Source of the DNA: Halomonas sp.
GTDB taxonomy: Bacteria; Pseudomonadota; Gammaproteobacteria; Pseudomonadales; Halomonadaceae
Assembly (NCBI RefSeq): GCF_029263665.1
Contig: NZ_JAJUFQ010000016.1
Coordinates: 1-64,000, forward strand
Direction: 5' to 3'
Length of the DNA: 64,000 nucleotides
Shown: positions 8,555 through 17,904 of the stretch, piece after piece
Layout: each line of letters begins with the position of its first letter
Position numbering within the stretch: the stretch's first letter is position 1
The notes under the pieces: generated by a model
What the model was told of the DNA's origin: nothing
The model's input: only the letters and a program-made list of their open reading frames with translations
The model's database searches: none
Translations under genes and position numbers: made by a program

Positions 8555-9691
8555 ATGATGGCAAGCAGGAAAGCCATGGTGCTGGGTGGTGTGGTTGTCA
8601 TTGCCATTGCGGCGGGCGTATGGGAAGGCGTTGACTGGTGGCGCCATGGCCGCTTTGTCGAAGAGACTGACAATGCCTATGTGCATACCGATAGTGTAAC
8701 AGTGCGCTCGGAAATCTCCGCGCGTGTCATGTCAGTGCCTGTGGCTGATAACCAGCAGGTGGAGGCTGGTGAGTTATTGGTGCAGCTCGATGACAGCAGC
8801 GCACGTAACGAACTGGCTCAGGCTATAGCCGAACGCCGGGCGCAGGAAGCCAAGGTAGTGCAGGCTGAGCGGCAGATCGACAGCCATCAGGCAACGATTG
8901 CGCAAGCTCAAGCTGAGGTGACGGCTGGTGAAGCACAGGTTGCTCAGGCACAGTTCCATCTGGAGCGCTCCCGTTCCCTGGAATCACGTCAGTATGCCTC
9001 ACAGCAGCAGCGCCAGGATGATGAAGCCACTCTGCGAGTTTCGCAGGCTAATCTGGCGGCCAGTCAGGCGGCTCTGGTCAGCGCCCAGCGACAGCTTGAT
9101 GTGGCGCAGGCGGATGTGGACGCGGCAAAGGCCAACCTGGTATCTGCTCAGGCAGCGGAGGAGATTGCCCGTCACCACCTCAGCAAGACACAACTTGTTG
9201 CGCCGCGTGCCGGCGTGGTTGGAGCCATTGATGTTAAGGAAGGCGATGTGGCCCAGCCATCGCTCACACTGATGCATCTGGTGCCGGTGGAGTCCGCATA
9301 TGTGATCGCCAATTACAAGGAAACCCAGACTGAGCGCATGCGTATCGGTCAACCGGTCAAGGTGCACGTGGACGCCTATCCCGGTGTCGAGTACGAGGGG
9401 AGGGTCGACAGCATTGCACCCGCAACGGGAGCGCAATTCAGCCTGTTGCCTCAGGATAATGCCACGGGCAACTTCAACAAGATTGTGCAGCGAGTCCCTG
9501 TCAAGATTCGTCTGACTGGTCCCGAGGAAGCCTTGGGAGCCTTGCGTGCAGGTCTCTCTGTCGAACCAGAAGTCGATACGCATGATCTTTCTGGTGACCC
9601 ACTGGCGGCGCATGCCCGTGTCGCTGGAAACAATGATGCCCCCTCCAGACACACGGCATCCGTGAACATGAAGGCAGGCACTGAGCAATGA
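8555..9691 (+). CDS. EmrA/HlyD-type membrane fusion protein of a multidrug efflux system
   Basis: A 378-residue periplasmic adaptor. One N-terminal membrane anchor (about residues 7-25) precedes a biotinyl-lipoyl half (ETDNAYVHTDSVTVRSEIS), a long Ala/Gln/Glu-rich coiled coil (about 85-200), the second lipoyl half (LVAPRAGVVGAIDVKEGDV) and a beta-barrel ending in NKIVQRVPVKIRL, a typical EmrA segment. It links the inner membrane MFS pump to an outer membrane channel. GAGGA at 8546-8550 precedes two adjacent ATGs (8555, 8558). It overlaps the EmrB gene by four bases. No TolC-like gene is nearby, so the outer channel must be encoded elsewhere. Confidence 0.92.
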   Translation: MMASRKAMVLGGVVVIAIAAGVWEGVDWWRHGRFVEETDNAYVHTDSVTVRSEISARVMSVPVADNQQVEAGELLVQLDDSSARNELAQAIAERRAQEAKVVQAERQIDSHQATIAQAQAEVTAGEAQVAQAQFHLERSRSLESRQYASQQQRQDDEATLRVSQANLAASQAALVSAQRQLDVAQADVDAAKANLVSAQAAEEIARHHLSKTQLVAPRAGVVGAIDVKEGDVAQPSLTLMHLVPVESAYVIANYKETQTERMRIGQPVKVHVDAYPGVEYEGRVDSIAPATGAQFSLLPQDNATGNFNKIVQRVPVKIRLTGPEEALGALRAGLSVEPEVDTHDLSGDPLAAHARVAGNNDAPSRHTASVNMKAGTEQ

Positions 9692-11256
9692 GCGGGGCGA
9701 GCCAGGAGGGCGTCATGCCGCCACAGGGCAACATGGAGGAACAGACGTTTCCTCCATGGCGGCAACGTATCGGCTTTATTGCAGCGGTATTCGGGATGTT
9801 CATGGCCATCCTGGATATTCAGATCGTGGCCAGCTCACTCAATGAAATCCAGGCCGGGGTTGCTGCCAGTGCCGAAGAGATTTCATGGGTACAGACATCC
9901 TATCTGATTGCGGAAATCGTCATGATTCCGTTGTCGGGCATGTTGACCCGAATTTTCTCGACTCGTACGGCATTTGTCATTTCGAGCGCAGGCTTCACGT
10001 TGGCCAGCCTGGGCTGTGCGATGGCCACTACGCTTGAGCAACTGGTCATTCTAAGGGCTATTCAAGGATTCATGGGTGGGGCCATGATCCCCATTACGCA
10101 TGCCATCAGCTTTTCCATCTTTCCGCGTCGCTCCATGGGCGCCGTGCAGGCGGTGATTGGCATGGTGGTGACCATGGCACCATCCATCGGTCCTACGGTG
10201 GGCGGCTACATCACCGAGATGCTGAGCTGGCATTGGCTTTTCCTGGCCAATGTCGTGCCAGGCATCTTCGTGACCTGGGCCGTATGGAACTTCCTCGATA
10301 TCGATAAGGGAGACCTGCGTGTTGCCAGGCGTCTGGATATCTTGGGACTGGCCCTGATGGCGGTATTTCTCGGCACCCTGGAATATGTGCTGGAAGAAGG
10401 GCCGGGCGATGACTGGTTTGATGATGATTTGATTCTGGGGCTGGCTCTGTTGTGTGCGGTATCGGCTGTGGGCTTTTTCTGGCGGACCCTGAAGCATGAT
10501 CATCCCATCGTGGATTTGCGTGTCTTTACGGATCGCAACTTCTCTCTGGGGGCCTTGCAGGGGTTCGTACTCGGCATCGCCTTGTATGGGTTGGTCTACC
10601 TGATGCCACAGTTCTTCGGTTATGTGCGGGGCTTCTCGAGCTTGCAGATTGGTCAGGTGATGTTCGTTACGGGCGTGACCATGTTCTTTACCGCCCCCGT
10701 TGCCGGGCGCCTGACCAATATCGTCGACCTGCGCCTGTTGATGTTCATTGGTTTTATTCTGGTAGGCATTGGTTCGGCACTGAATGCTCAATTGACCTCC
10801 CAGTCGGGTTTCGATGAATTTTTCCTGCCTCAGATGATTCGTGGCGTGGGGCTGATTTTCTGCTTGATTCCTGCGTCACGCATTGCGCTGGGCACCTTGC
10901 CGCGGGAAGAAGTGGGCAATGCCAGTGGTCTGTTCAATGTGATGCGCAACCTTGGTGGTGCCCTGGGCTTGGCATTGATGGATACCATTCGGGACTGGCG
11001 CCAGGATTATCATTGGAACCAGTTGCTTCCGGCCATCAACCAGGGGCGGGAAGTGGTGCTGGAACGGTTGAGCGGCTACGAGTCCATGTTGACGGGACAC
11101 GTGGCTGATCCGCAACAGAGTGCCTTGGTCATGCTGTCCCAGACCGTTGCCCGGGAAGCCATGGTGTTATCCTTCAATGATATCTTTCTGTGGCTGGGTC
11201 TGCTCTATCTGGTCTGCGCACCGATGGTGCTGCTGGTCAAGAAGATTGAAGCTTGA
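9688..11256 (+). CDS. EmrB/QacA-type MFS multidrug transporter (DHA2 family)
   Basis: A 522-residue protein with about 14 transmembrane helices. The DHA2 motif LDIQIVASSLNEIQ in helix 1, WVQTSYLIAEIVMIPLSGML in helix 2 and GGAMIPITHA in helix 5 (motif C type region) identify it. It exports hydrophobic drugs or toxic compounds by proton antiport, working with the EmrA-type adaptor whose stop codon overlaps its start (ATGA at 9688-9691). Control is presumably by the divergent TetR protein. Real substrates cannot be inferred. Confidence 0.93.
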   Translation: MSGASQEGVMPPQGNMEEQTFPPWRQRIGFIAAVFGMFMAILDIQIVASSLNEIQAGVAASAEEISWVQTSYLIAEIVMIPLSGMLTRIFSTRTAFVISSAGFTLASLGCAMATTLEQLVILRAIQGFMGGAMIPITHAISFSIFPRRSMGAVQAVIGMVVTMAPSIGPTVGGYITEMLSWHWLFLANVVPGIFVTWAVWNFLDIDKGDLRVARRLDILGLALMAVFLGTLEYVLEEGPGDDWFDDDLILGLALLCAVSAVGFFWRTLKHDHPIVDLRVFTDRNFSLGALQGFVLGIALYGLVYLMPQFFGYVRGFSSLQIGQVMFVTGVTMFFTAPVAGRLTNIVDLRLLMFIGFILVGIGSALNAQLTSQSGFDEFFLPQMIRGVGLIFCLIPASRIALGTLPREEVGNASGLFNVMRNLGGALGLALMDTIRDWRQDYHWNQLLPAINQGREVVLERLSGYESMLTGHVADPQQSALVMLSQTVAREAMVLSFNDIFLWLGLLYLVCAPMVLLVKKIEA

Positions 11257-11271
11257 GCAAGGATGGCAGAG

Positions 11272-11739
11272 CTAGGACTTGACGACATATAGGCCAAGAG
11301 ACGCGATGCTGACAAAGGCCAGGAAGGCAGCCAGTCCTAAGCGCCCCCAGGGAATGTGGCCGGCACCAAGGTGCATGACATGCGGATCTCTCGGTGAAAT
11401 CCGTACTGTGATGATTTTCCCTACGGGATAAGCGGAAAGATAGGATTCGGCAGCTTCACGACTGGTGAAAGAAGGAACGCCATCAAAGCCTGAGTTGTCG
11501 GATGTGACAGTGACGCCTTCCACCGTGGCGGATAGCGCAACATAAGCCAGGTAGCGCTTCGTCTGTTGATCTCTTTCACGCTGGTGTTGCTGGGCCTGAG
11601 CCAAGCGTACCTCGTTGTGGGTGATGGTAGCCTCATGTGTGGGCCAGTCGTTCAGGTCCCGGACTTTCCAGGCACCTGCTGCAGCAAGAATGGCTCCGGC
11701 CAGGGCGACGATGGAAACGATCAACAGAGGGTGAGGCAT
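11272..11739 (-). CDS. DUF3592-like membrane protein, unknown function
   Basis: 155 residues with a hydrophobic N-terminal segment (about 5-24) and another near the C-terminus (about 130-150), enclosing a soluble region containing WPTHEATI and YPVGKIITVRISPRDPHVM. The two-helix layout with 'YPVGxxVxVxYxPxxP' is typical of DUF3592 proteins. Function is not known. It is convergent with the efflux operon and divergent from the TerB gene. Confidence 0.6.
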   Translation of the reverse strand: MPHPLLIVSIVALAGAILAAAGAWKVRDLNDWPTHEATITHNEVRLAQAQQHQRERDQQTKRYLAYVALSATVEGVTVTSDNSGFDGVPSFTSREAAESYLSAYPVGKIITVRISPRDPHVMHLGAGHIPWGRLGLAAFLAFVSIASLGLYVVKS

Positions 11740-11763
11740 GATAAAACCCTTGAGGAAACTGAG

Positions 11764-12222
11764 ATGTCGATGATGGCTTCCCTGCAGCGCTGGATCAATG
11801 ATGTCACCCAGTCAGACGTGCAGAGACAAGCACCCGATGTGGCATTGGCAACCGCCGTGCTGCTTTGCGAGGTCGTGCGTGCTGACTATCAATTGGATGA
11901 TGCCGAGATCGCCTTGATGCGCAAGCAATTGCGTGAACGTTTTGATCTCGATGACAGTGCTCTGGATGAGCTGATGACACTGGCGCGCCAGGAAGCGGAA
12001 AGTGCCGTGGATCATCACCGTTTTGTACGTGAGTTGCGTGATCGTTGCAGTTATGACGATCGAGTGGCCCTGGTTCAGCAGATGTGGGCGTTAGCCTATG
12101 CGGATGGCGAAAAGGATGCGCTGGAAGAACATCGCATTCGGTCCCTGGCCGAACTGCTGCATGTCAGCCACTCTGACTTCGTACGCACTCGAATCCTGGA
12201 GCAACATCGTGTCGGGCAATGA
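11764..12222 (+). CDS. TerB-family (tellurite resistance B-like) protein
   Basis: 152 residues, all helical and soluble. ALATAVLLCEVVRADYQLDDAEIALM and later ALAYADGEKDALEEHRIRSLAELLHV are the paired acidic 'aD...dEe' helices of the TerB/DjlA-N fold, which binds metal ions in some members. Cytoplasmic; the role is uncertain, often linked to stress or membrane-associated chaperone systems. ATG 11764 is used since an earlier in-frame start would run through the divergent gene's control region; ATG 11770 is also possible. Confidence 0.8.
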   Translation: MSMMASLQRWINDVTQSDVQRQAPDVALATAVLLCEVVRADYQLDDAEIALMRKQLRERFDLDDSALDELMTLARQEAESAVDHHRFVRELRDRCSYDDRVALVQQMWALAYADGEKDALEEHRIRSLAELLHVSHSDFVRTRILEQHRVGQ

Positions 12223-12376
12223 CAACCATTGCATGGAACGCTATGGTCACCACTGGCGGATCTATCCAGCCAGTCTCGATTGGGTATAGGATGATGAACT
12301 GGTCATCAGGCTGATGGCCTTCATATTTTTCTATTATATGGCTGCTTTTGCAGTCATCCCATCTGGGAGGAGCGAG

Positions 12377-13618
12377 ATGTCGCGTCAAGTCGTGGTAGTG
12401 GGCGCTGGGATGGTCGGAGTTTCTGTAGCCTGGCACCTCAGGCAGCGAAACCATAAGGTGACCCTGGTCGATCGCCGCGAACCTGGACGTGAAACATCCT
12501 ATGGCAATGCCGGCATCATCCAGCGTGAAGCCGTGAGGCCTTATCCCTTTCCCCGGGACCTCTCCAAACTGATGCGAGTCATGCCCAACCGCCAGGTGGA
12601 TATCCGTTACCGCACCTCGGCAATGTTGGCCAATGCCGGGCCGCTATTCAAATACTGGCAAAACTCGGCACCTGCCCGATATGACCGCATCGTGCCGGAA
12701 TATGCCGCGATCATTGGTGAGTGCCTGAAGGCCCATGGCCCGATGATTGAGGCTGCTGGTGCCGATCATCTGGTGCGCCGAGAAGGGTGGTTCGAGGTCT
12801 ACCGTACCGAGGAGGCTCTGGCCGAGCGCCTGCAGACAGCACAGGAAAATGCCGAGCGATTTGGTGTGCGTTTTCAGCCATTGTCGGCCACCGATCTAGC
12901 ACGTGAAGAACCGCATCTGTCGCGAGAGTTGGTGGGAGGGATTCATTGGCAGGACCCCTGGACAGTGGCCAGTCCCGGAGATCTGGTGGCAGCCTATGCC
13001 AAGGCCTATGAAAATGCAGGTGGCCAGATTCTGCAGGCTGACGTGCAGCATGTGCACAAGGAAAGCGAGGGTTGGTGTATCAAGACTTCCAGCGGAGATC
13101 TCCATGCCGACACTCTGATAATGGCTCTGGGCCCCTGGAGCCAGGATTGGATGAAGGACCTGGGGCTTTCCATTCCACTGTTCGTCAAGCGTGGCTATCA
13201 CATGCACTATCGCAATCCCGAGGACAAGCGGCTGGGCCATTGGGTCATGGATGCGGAAGTCGGCTATCTTCTGGCGCCCATGCGTGATGGCATTCGCTTG
13301 ACCACGGGAGCAGAACTGGAACACCTGGATGCTCCGCCTCATCCTGAGCAACTGGCTGCCGCCGAGCGCAAGGCTCGTGGCCTGTTTCCGTTGGGGGAAC
13401 GGCTGGAGCAACAGCCGTGGAAGGGGGCTCGTCCCTGTACACCGGACATGAAGCCTGTGATTGGTCCAGTACCGGCCCAGAAAGGGTTATGGCTCGCTTG
13501 CGGGCATGGTCACCAGGGTTTCACTCTGGGGCCTGCTACCGGCAAGTTGCTGACGCAGATGATCGAAGGTGAAGCGACAGATATCGATATGGCGCCATAT
13601 CGGGTGGATCGCTTTTAA
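12377..13618 (+). CDS. FAD-dependent oxidoreductase, D-amino-acid dehydrogenase (DadA) type
   Basis: 413 residues of the DAO family. The N-terminal Rossmann motif VVVVGAGMVGVSVAWHLRQR binds FAD, and VDRREPGRETSYGNAGII is the DadA-type continuation. The C-terminus has the second FAD contact KPVIGPVPAQKGLWLACGHG then GFTLGPATGKLL. It should oxidise a D-amino acid or a secondary amine at the inner face of the membrane. GGAGGAG stands seven bases before ATG 12377, deciding the start over 12314. A strong terminator follows at 13641. It is not next to an alanine racemase, so the substrate could differ from D-alanine. Confidence 0.85.
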   Translation: MSRQVVVVGAGMVGVSVAWHLRQRNHKVTLVDRREPGRETSYGNAGIIQREAVRPYPFPRDLSKLMRVMPNRQVDIRYRTSAMLANAGPLFKYWQNSAPARYDRIVPEYAAIIGECLKAHGPMIEAAGADHLVRREGWFEVYRTEEALAERLQTAQENAERFGVRFQPLSATDLAREEPHLSRELVGGIHWQDPWTVASPGDLVAAYAKAYENAGGQILQADVQHVHKESEGWCIKTSSGDLHADTLIMALGPWSQDWMKDLGLSIPLFVKRGYHMHYRNPEDKRLGHWVMDAEVGYLLAPMRDGIRLTTGAELEHLDAPPHPEQLAAAERKARGLFPLGERLEQQPWKGARPCTPDMKPVIGPVPAQKGLWLACGHGHQGFTLGPATGKLLTQMIEGEATDIDMAPYRVDRF

Positions 13619-13640
13619 CCTCGGTGCATTACGCTAGTGC

Positions 13641-13681
13641 ACAACAAACCCACCGATCATGATTCGGTGGGTTTGTTGTTT
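13641..13681 (+). terminator. Strong hairpin terminator after the DadA-like gene, overlapping the end of the convergent gene
   Basis: A perfect 16-bp stem (13641-13656 with 13664-13679) and a 7-base loop, followed by a short T stretch. The stop codon of the minus-strand membrane protein (13657-13659) lies in the loop, so one arm codes for its last residues. Confidence 0.85.
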
Positions 13682-14124
13682 GATGCGCCATTGTCGCTTG
13701 ATGAGCCATTGTTGCGGCGCTCAGCAATGGCACGAATGGCGAGCTTCATCAACAGGGTGACGACGAAAACCAGCCAGCTTGCCGTCGCCAGCACGTTGAA
13801 CAGCAGCATTTTCTGTGCCCCGCTCATCGGTGTGATCAAGTGATCGATGGCAATGGCAAACAAGAATGCCAGGGTCAGGGGCAGGGCAAGAATATGCATC
13901 CACATTTCTGTACGACGCTTGCGCACGTGATAGCGGCTCAGCAATACGCGAATAGGACGGTGAACGAAACTGATGAGGATCATGCTGGCCAATCCCAGCA
14001 ATGCCGCCATCGCTGGCTCCGGGCTGTCGATATACAATGAGATACTGATCGACCAGTACAGCGCGAGCCACATCAATCCGGCCAGACTGGCGACGAGATC
14101 GGCATAATGACGTACCTTAGGCAT
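13657..14124 (-). CDS. Hypothetical four-helix inner membrane protein
   Basis: 155 residues with four hydrophobic stretches (about residues 10-30, 38-55, 75-98 and 107-130), separated by basic loops such as HRPIRVLLSRYHVRKRRTEM, and a hydrophilic Asn/Ser-rich tail (RRNNGSSSDNGASNNKPTES). I do not recognise a family. Convergent with the DadA-like gene and divergent from pyrC. The last codons form half of the terminator hairpin of its neighbour. Confidence 0.7.
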   Translation of the reverse strand: MPKVRHYADLVASLAGLMWLALYWSISISLYIDSPEPAMAALLGLASMILISFVHRPIRVLLSRYHVRKRRTEMWMHILALPLTLAFLFAIAIDHLITPMSGAQKMLLFNVLATASWLVFVVTLLMKLAIRAIAERRNNGSSSDNGASNNKPTES

Positions 14125-14351
14125 GAATTCCCCGCATGAAACGATAAGCGCCCCGATAATACGCGAAAATAGTCCTGGAGGGGCACTATCCTGTCCAACG
14201 GATCATTTTGTATTGGGGCATACGGTATACTGCGATGGCTGAATCTCTTCATGCATGCCGAGAGCTGCTGATTTAATGCTGCTGACAGCATTTCCGCAGT
14301 GTTTCTCTCCAAGGCCCTCCGTGGGCTGCAACCCAGACAACAGGACTGCTC

Positions 14352-15392
14352 GTGACTGCGATTTCCTTGACCCGGCCCGATGACTGGCACCTCCACCTGC
14401 GGGATGGCTTTGCTCTTCAGGCGGTGGCTGCCGATACTGCCCGCCAGATGGGGCGTGCCATTGTAATGCCGAATCTCAAGCCCCCGGTGACGAATCTTGA
14501 GCAAGCACTGTCCTACCGTGAAAGGATTCTGGCTGCATTGCCCCAAGGCACGCATTTCGAGCCGCTGATGACGTTGTATCTGACGGACCGGACGACTGTC
14601 GAGGATATCGAGACGGCATGGGCCAGTGGCAAGGTCCAGGCAGTCAAGCTGTATCCTGCGGGCGCCACGACCAACTCCGACTCTGGTGTCACTGATCTAC
14701 GTCACTGCGACGCCGCTATCGCTGCCATGGCTCGGCTTGGTATGCCGCTGCTGGTTCATGGAGAAGTCACTGACACCGATATCGATATCTTCGACCGTGA
14801 AGCGGTGTTCATCGAGAAAGTCATGAAACCGCTGTTGTCACGCCACCCTTCTCTGAAAGTGGTGTTCGAGCATATCACCACTGCGGACGCGGCACGTTTC
14901 GTCAGCGAAGCGCCAGGCAATATAGGGGCAACCATCACGGCCCATCATCTGCTCTATAATCGCAATCACATGTTGGCCGGTGGCATCCGTCCACATTATT
15001 ACTGCCTGCCGATTCTCAAGCGCGAGCGTCACCGGGAAGCGCTGGTTGAGGCTGCGGTTTCTGGTAACCCAAGTTTCTTCCTGGGTACCGATAGTGCACC
15101 TCATGCTCGTAACGACAAAGAGAGCAGTTGCGGCTGTGCTGGTGCCTATACGGCGTTTGCGGCCATCGAGTTGTATGCCACGGCCTTCGAACAAGCAGGC
15201 GCACTGGACAAGCTGGAAGGGTTTGCCAGTCACCATGGGCCGGATTTCTATGGTCTGCCGCGCAATGCCGATACCATCACCCTGGAAAAGGTCGAGTGGC
15301 AAGTGCCTGCAGAGCTACCGTTCGGAGAAGGGAACACCTTGGTTCCGCTGTGTGCTGGGGAGAAGCTTTCCTGGCGTATGCGTGATGCCTGA
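14352..15392 (+). CDS. pyrC: Dihydroorotase, class II (pyrimidine synthesis)
   Basis: 346 residues, the same length class as E. coli PyrC (348) and close to it along the full length. Zinc ligands are visible: [12 protein letters not shown] (HxH), the carbamylated lysine in [25 protein letters not shown] and the catalytic Asp in [21 protein letters not shown] follows. It converts carbamoyl-aspartate to dihydroorotate in the cytoplasm. The start is GTG 14352, giving [12 protein letters not shown]; no better start is available. A 28-bp-arm-total hairpin after the stop separates it from the convergent acyltransferase. Confidence 0.97.
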   Translation: MTAISLTRPDDWHLHLRDGFALQAVAADTARQMGRAIVMPNLKPPVTNLEQALSYRERILAALPQGTHFEPLMTLYLTDRTTVEDIETAWASGKVQAVKLYPAGATTNSDSGVTDLRHCDAAIAAMARLGMPLLVHGEVTDTDIDIFDREAVFIEKVMKPLLSRHPSLKVVFEHITTADAARFVSEAPGNIGATITAHHLLYNRNHMLAGGIRPHYYCLPILKRERHREALVEAAVSGNPSFFLGTDSAPHARNDKESSCGCAGAYTAFAAIELYATAFEQAGALDKLEGFASHHGPDFYGLPRNADTITLEKVEWQVPAELPFGEGNTLVPLCAGEKLSWRMRDA

Positions 15393-15458
15393 TCCGCTCG
15401 ATAGCGTATTCAGAGATTCCCAGGAATCTTTCTGAAGTGCTGCTTTTCTGAAGTGCTA

Positions 15459-15493
15459 CCGGCCTCGCTGTGCCGTTGTCACAGCGAGGCCGG
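15459..15493. terminator. Bidirectional hairpin between pyrC and the acyltransferase
   Basis: A perfect 14-bp GC-rich stem (15459-15472 with 15480-15493) with a 7-base loop, lying between two convergent stops. There is no clear T tract on either side, so termination strength is uncertain. Confidence 0.65.
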
Positions 15494-15501
15494 CGAGTGA
15501 T

Positions 15502-16665
15502 TTACCGAGCTGCTGATGCGCAGTTGATCACCGGGTTGGCGTACTGACGCAGCCACCAGTGGTGCAATGCCTCGGGAACCGCTGCCAGGCGTTCATTGAA
15601 ACGCGTGCGGTCAGCTTCAGTGACTTCCTTCATGTCGAGCAGTTCTGGGTGTTCTCCCAGGGCTTCCAGTGCCAGATAGTGGCTGGGGAACAGGTGGTAA
15701 TCACTGAGTACCTGGCGGTCGATCTCTGCAGCAACAGCCTCTGGCGTGTCAAAGCTGGCGTCAAGCGGTGTGCCAAAGCGTAGATGGACACGACCCTTGT
15801 AGCCGGTAATCCCGGCGACAATGGAACTTATATCCTCGAATTCGCTTTTCTTGTAACCGCCTTCTTCGCAGGTGGCCTTCAACTCGCGGGCCTTCTGCAC
15901 ATCGCAGGGATCGTACTCATAACTGATCGATACCGGCACCAGACGCAATTCTTCTATGGCGGCTCCGAGGCCAGCATCACGATGATGCATGCGATGTGCC
16001 ATGGTCATCATCTTGATGATGGCTGGGTCGGTACGGTCGATGCCGTCCTTGGCGCGTCCTTCGCGCTGGGCCATCCAGATGGAGTGATTATCGCTGCATA
16101 TGGAGTGGCGAATATATCCAGATAGTTGCTGATAGGCGGCCAGCATTGCCCGTTTTCCTCGCGCGCTGCGGGGCACGATGAAGCTCTTGTTGAGGCGCAT
16201 CAGATCAGTGACGTAAGGCTTCTTGAGCAGGTTGTCACCAATGGCGATGCGCACTGTGTCTCGCCCGGCCAGGTAAAGGGCATAGTTGACGAAGGCAGGA
16301 TCCAGAGAAATGTCGCGGTGATTGCCAATGAACAGATAACCTGTATCGGGATCCAGGTTTTCCACGCCATCGACACGAAAATCGTCGGCAGAGTCGCGCA
16401 GCATGCGTTGCATGTAGCTGGCAATACGATTCTGGAAGCCGCGGATGGTATCGACTCCCTTGACCTCACGCTTGATCACCCAGCTGGCCAGGGTCCGCGA
16501 CAGCCTCGGCATGAGCCGGGAAAGCCGCGGCAGCCGATAGCGGGTCAGTGCATCAAGCAATTCCGGATCCTCACTGAGGCGGGCCAGAGTGGCTGCCACC
16601 TCATGGTCCTGGTAGGGGCGAATATCGTGCCAGGGATCCAAGGTTGCGTCAGAAGTTGCAGTCAT
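15502..16665 (-). CDS. PlsC-type 1-acyl-glycerol-3-phosphate acyltransferase family protein
   Basis: 387 residues. The central acyltransferase block reads YLFIGNHRDISLDPAFVNY, then DNLLKKPYVTDLMRLNKSFIVPRS and a later IWMAQREGRAKDG ('EG.R' block), the motifs of the PlsC/GPAT superfamily. Spacing between the His and the second Asp is five residues, unlike the usual HX4D; the sub-family with NHRDIxxDPAF may do this normally. Probably acts at the inner membrane face in phospholipid or lipid remodelling. Its ATG overlaps the rdgC stop by four bases (16662-16665), so the two are likely co-transcribed. Confidence 0.82.
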   Translation of the reverse strand: MTATSDATLDPWHDIRPYQDHEVAATLARLSEDPELLDALTRYRLPRLSRLMPRLSRTLASWVIKREVKGVDTIRGFQNRIASYMQRMLRDSADDFRVDGVENLDPDTGYLFIGNHRDISLDPAFVNYALYLAGRDTVRIAIGDNLLKKPYVTDLMRLNKSFIVPRSARGKRAMLAAYQQLSGYIRHSICSDNHSIWMAQREGRAKDGIDRTDPAIIKMMTMAHRMHHRDAGLGAAIEELRLVPVSISYEYDPCDVQKARELKATCEEGGYKKSEFEDISSIVAGITGYKGRVHLRFGTPLDASFDTPEAVAAEIDRQVLSDYHLFPSHYLALEALGEHPELLDMKEVTEADRTRFNERLAAVPEALHHWWLRQYANPVINCASAAR

Positions 16666-17615
16666 GAGGTGGTGGTCGCAAGATCAGGGGAAACAACGGA
16701 AGAGGGGCTCTGGGCTTCGCCGCCAAGCCAGTCGAGCAGGCGATCCACTGCATCACCAAGAGCCTGGGTCATCAACAGGAAATCGGTTTCCAGGCGGACT
16801 AGAGCATCGTCTCCATCCTCGCTCTGGTTGGCTTCTTCGACCAGCGCATCGTCGAAAGACAACGACTTCACTGCCAGGTCGTCGTGGAGCACGAAGCGCA
16901 GGCGGCCTTCTAACCCCAGAGCCAGCTTGCTGGCCTGGCGGTCATGCTCCAGCAGACGCTGGATGTCGTCGCTATCGAGGTCCACTTGCTTGGCCCGTAG
17001 CACGCCGTCATCGCCCTTGGCCTTGAGCTCGACCTGGTCTCCCATCACCATGTCAGAAGGGCGAGTTCCCGGGTCGGTCAGCCAGGTGGTCATGGCGCGG
17101 ATCGGCAGGGTCTGGGCTGCCAAAGGCGTCACCTTGAGGCTGCCAAGGGTTTCGCGCAACAGGTCGAGGAGCTCTTCTGCACGCTTGCGACTTGAAGTAT
17201 TGATGGCGATCAAGCCACGTCGGGTATCCCACCAGAGGTCCGTCTTCTGGCTACGTACGAAGGCGCGGGGTAGCAATTCCTCGTAGACCTGCTCCTTGAT
17301 CTCCTGCTTCTCCTGCCGACGAAGCTTGCGGCCCTCCTGGGTCTCGATGGCTTCGCTGCGTTCCTCGACTTCTTCTTTTACCACCGATGCCGGCAAGATG
17401 CGCTCCTGGCGCAGAGCCGTCATCAGACGTTGCCCTTGCAGTTCGTGCAGATACTGCACGCCCGCACGACCCGCCGGAGTTGTCCAGCCGATGCGGCGTG
17501 CTTCAGCGCTTCCCAACGGGCGAAAAGCTTGTTCAGACAAGGCGGTTTCCAGCTGTCCAGCGTCGATGGACGGTCCGTCATGCAGGCGGTAAAGGTGCAA
17601 GTGCTTGAACCACAT
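16662..17615 (-). CDS. rdgC: Recombination-associated protein RdgC
   Basis: 317 residues. The N-terminus MWFKHLHLYRLHDG and later GWTTPAGR, ILPASVVKEEVEER, RRQEKQEIKEQVYEELLPRAF and LWWDTRRGLIAINTSSRKRAEELL match RdgC along its length (E. coli protein about 303 residues). RdgC forms a ring-shaped dimer on double-stranded DNA and restrains RecA. ATG 17615 is chosen because MWFK is the conserved start; an upstream in-frame start at 17648 adds eleven unlikely residues. It precedes and overlaps the acyltransferase gene. Confidence 0.93.
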   Translation of the reverse strand: MWFKHLHLYRLHDGPSIDAGQLETALSEQAFRPLGSAEARRIGWTTPAGRAGVQYLHELQGQRLMTALRQERILPASVVKEEVEERSEAIETQEGRKLRRQEKQEIKEQVYEELLPRAFVRSQKTDLWWDTRRGLIAINTSSRKRAEELLDLLRETLGSLKVTPLAAQTLPIRAMTTWLTDPGTRPSDMVMGDQVELKAKGDDGVLRAKQVDLDSDDIQRLLEHDRQASKLALGLEGRLRFVLHDDLAVKSLSFDDALVEEANQSEDGDDALVRLETDFLLMTQALGDAVDRLLDWLGGEAQSPSSVVSPDLATTTS

Positions 17616-17838
17616 GAAGCAAATCCCAGGGTCAAAAAGGACGCACATTATGTCTAATGGCTGCTTCCGGTGCTAGTTGGACATTCAGGGAATACGTTCG
17701 AAGCAACGCACCTATCGCCGATTGGCCATTGAGGCTGTTATGTTAGATTTGATCTCGTTATATCGTTTCTGCATAGCTACTTCTACGCAGTCTTCTGTGT
17801 AATGTTCCGAATAATAGTGTTCCAAGTAGCTGTCGCGG

Positions 17839-17871
17839 CTCGATAGTTGTTGCGACTCGATAGTTGTTGCG
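17839..17871. repeat. 17-bp direct repeat, two copies
   Basis: CTCGATAGTTGTTGCG occurs at 17839-17854 and again at 17856-17871, in the leader of the thioesterase gene 34 bases before its start. Meaning unknown; may be simple slippage duplication. Confidence 0.8.
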
Positions 17872-17904
17872 GCTTGGCTGCTTTACCTGCACAAGGGAAT
17901 GTTC

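Noticed and set aside
16126..17286. 386-residue plus-strand frame opposite rdgC and the acyltransferase
   Set aside because: Covers two well-supported minus-strand genes; low-complexity Arg/Ser-rich product.
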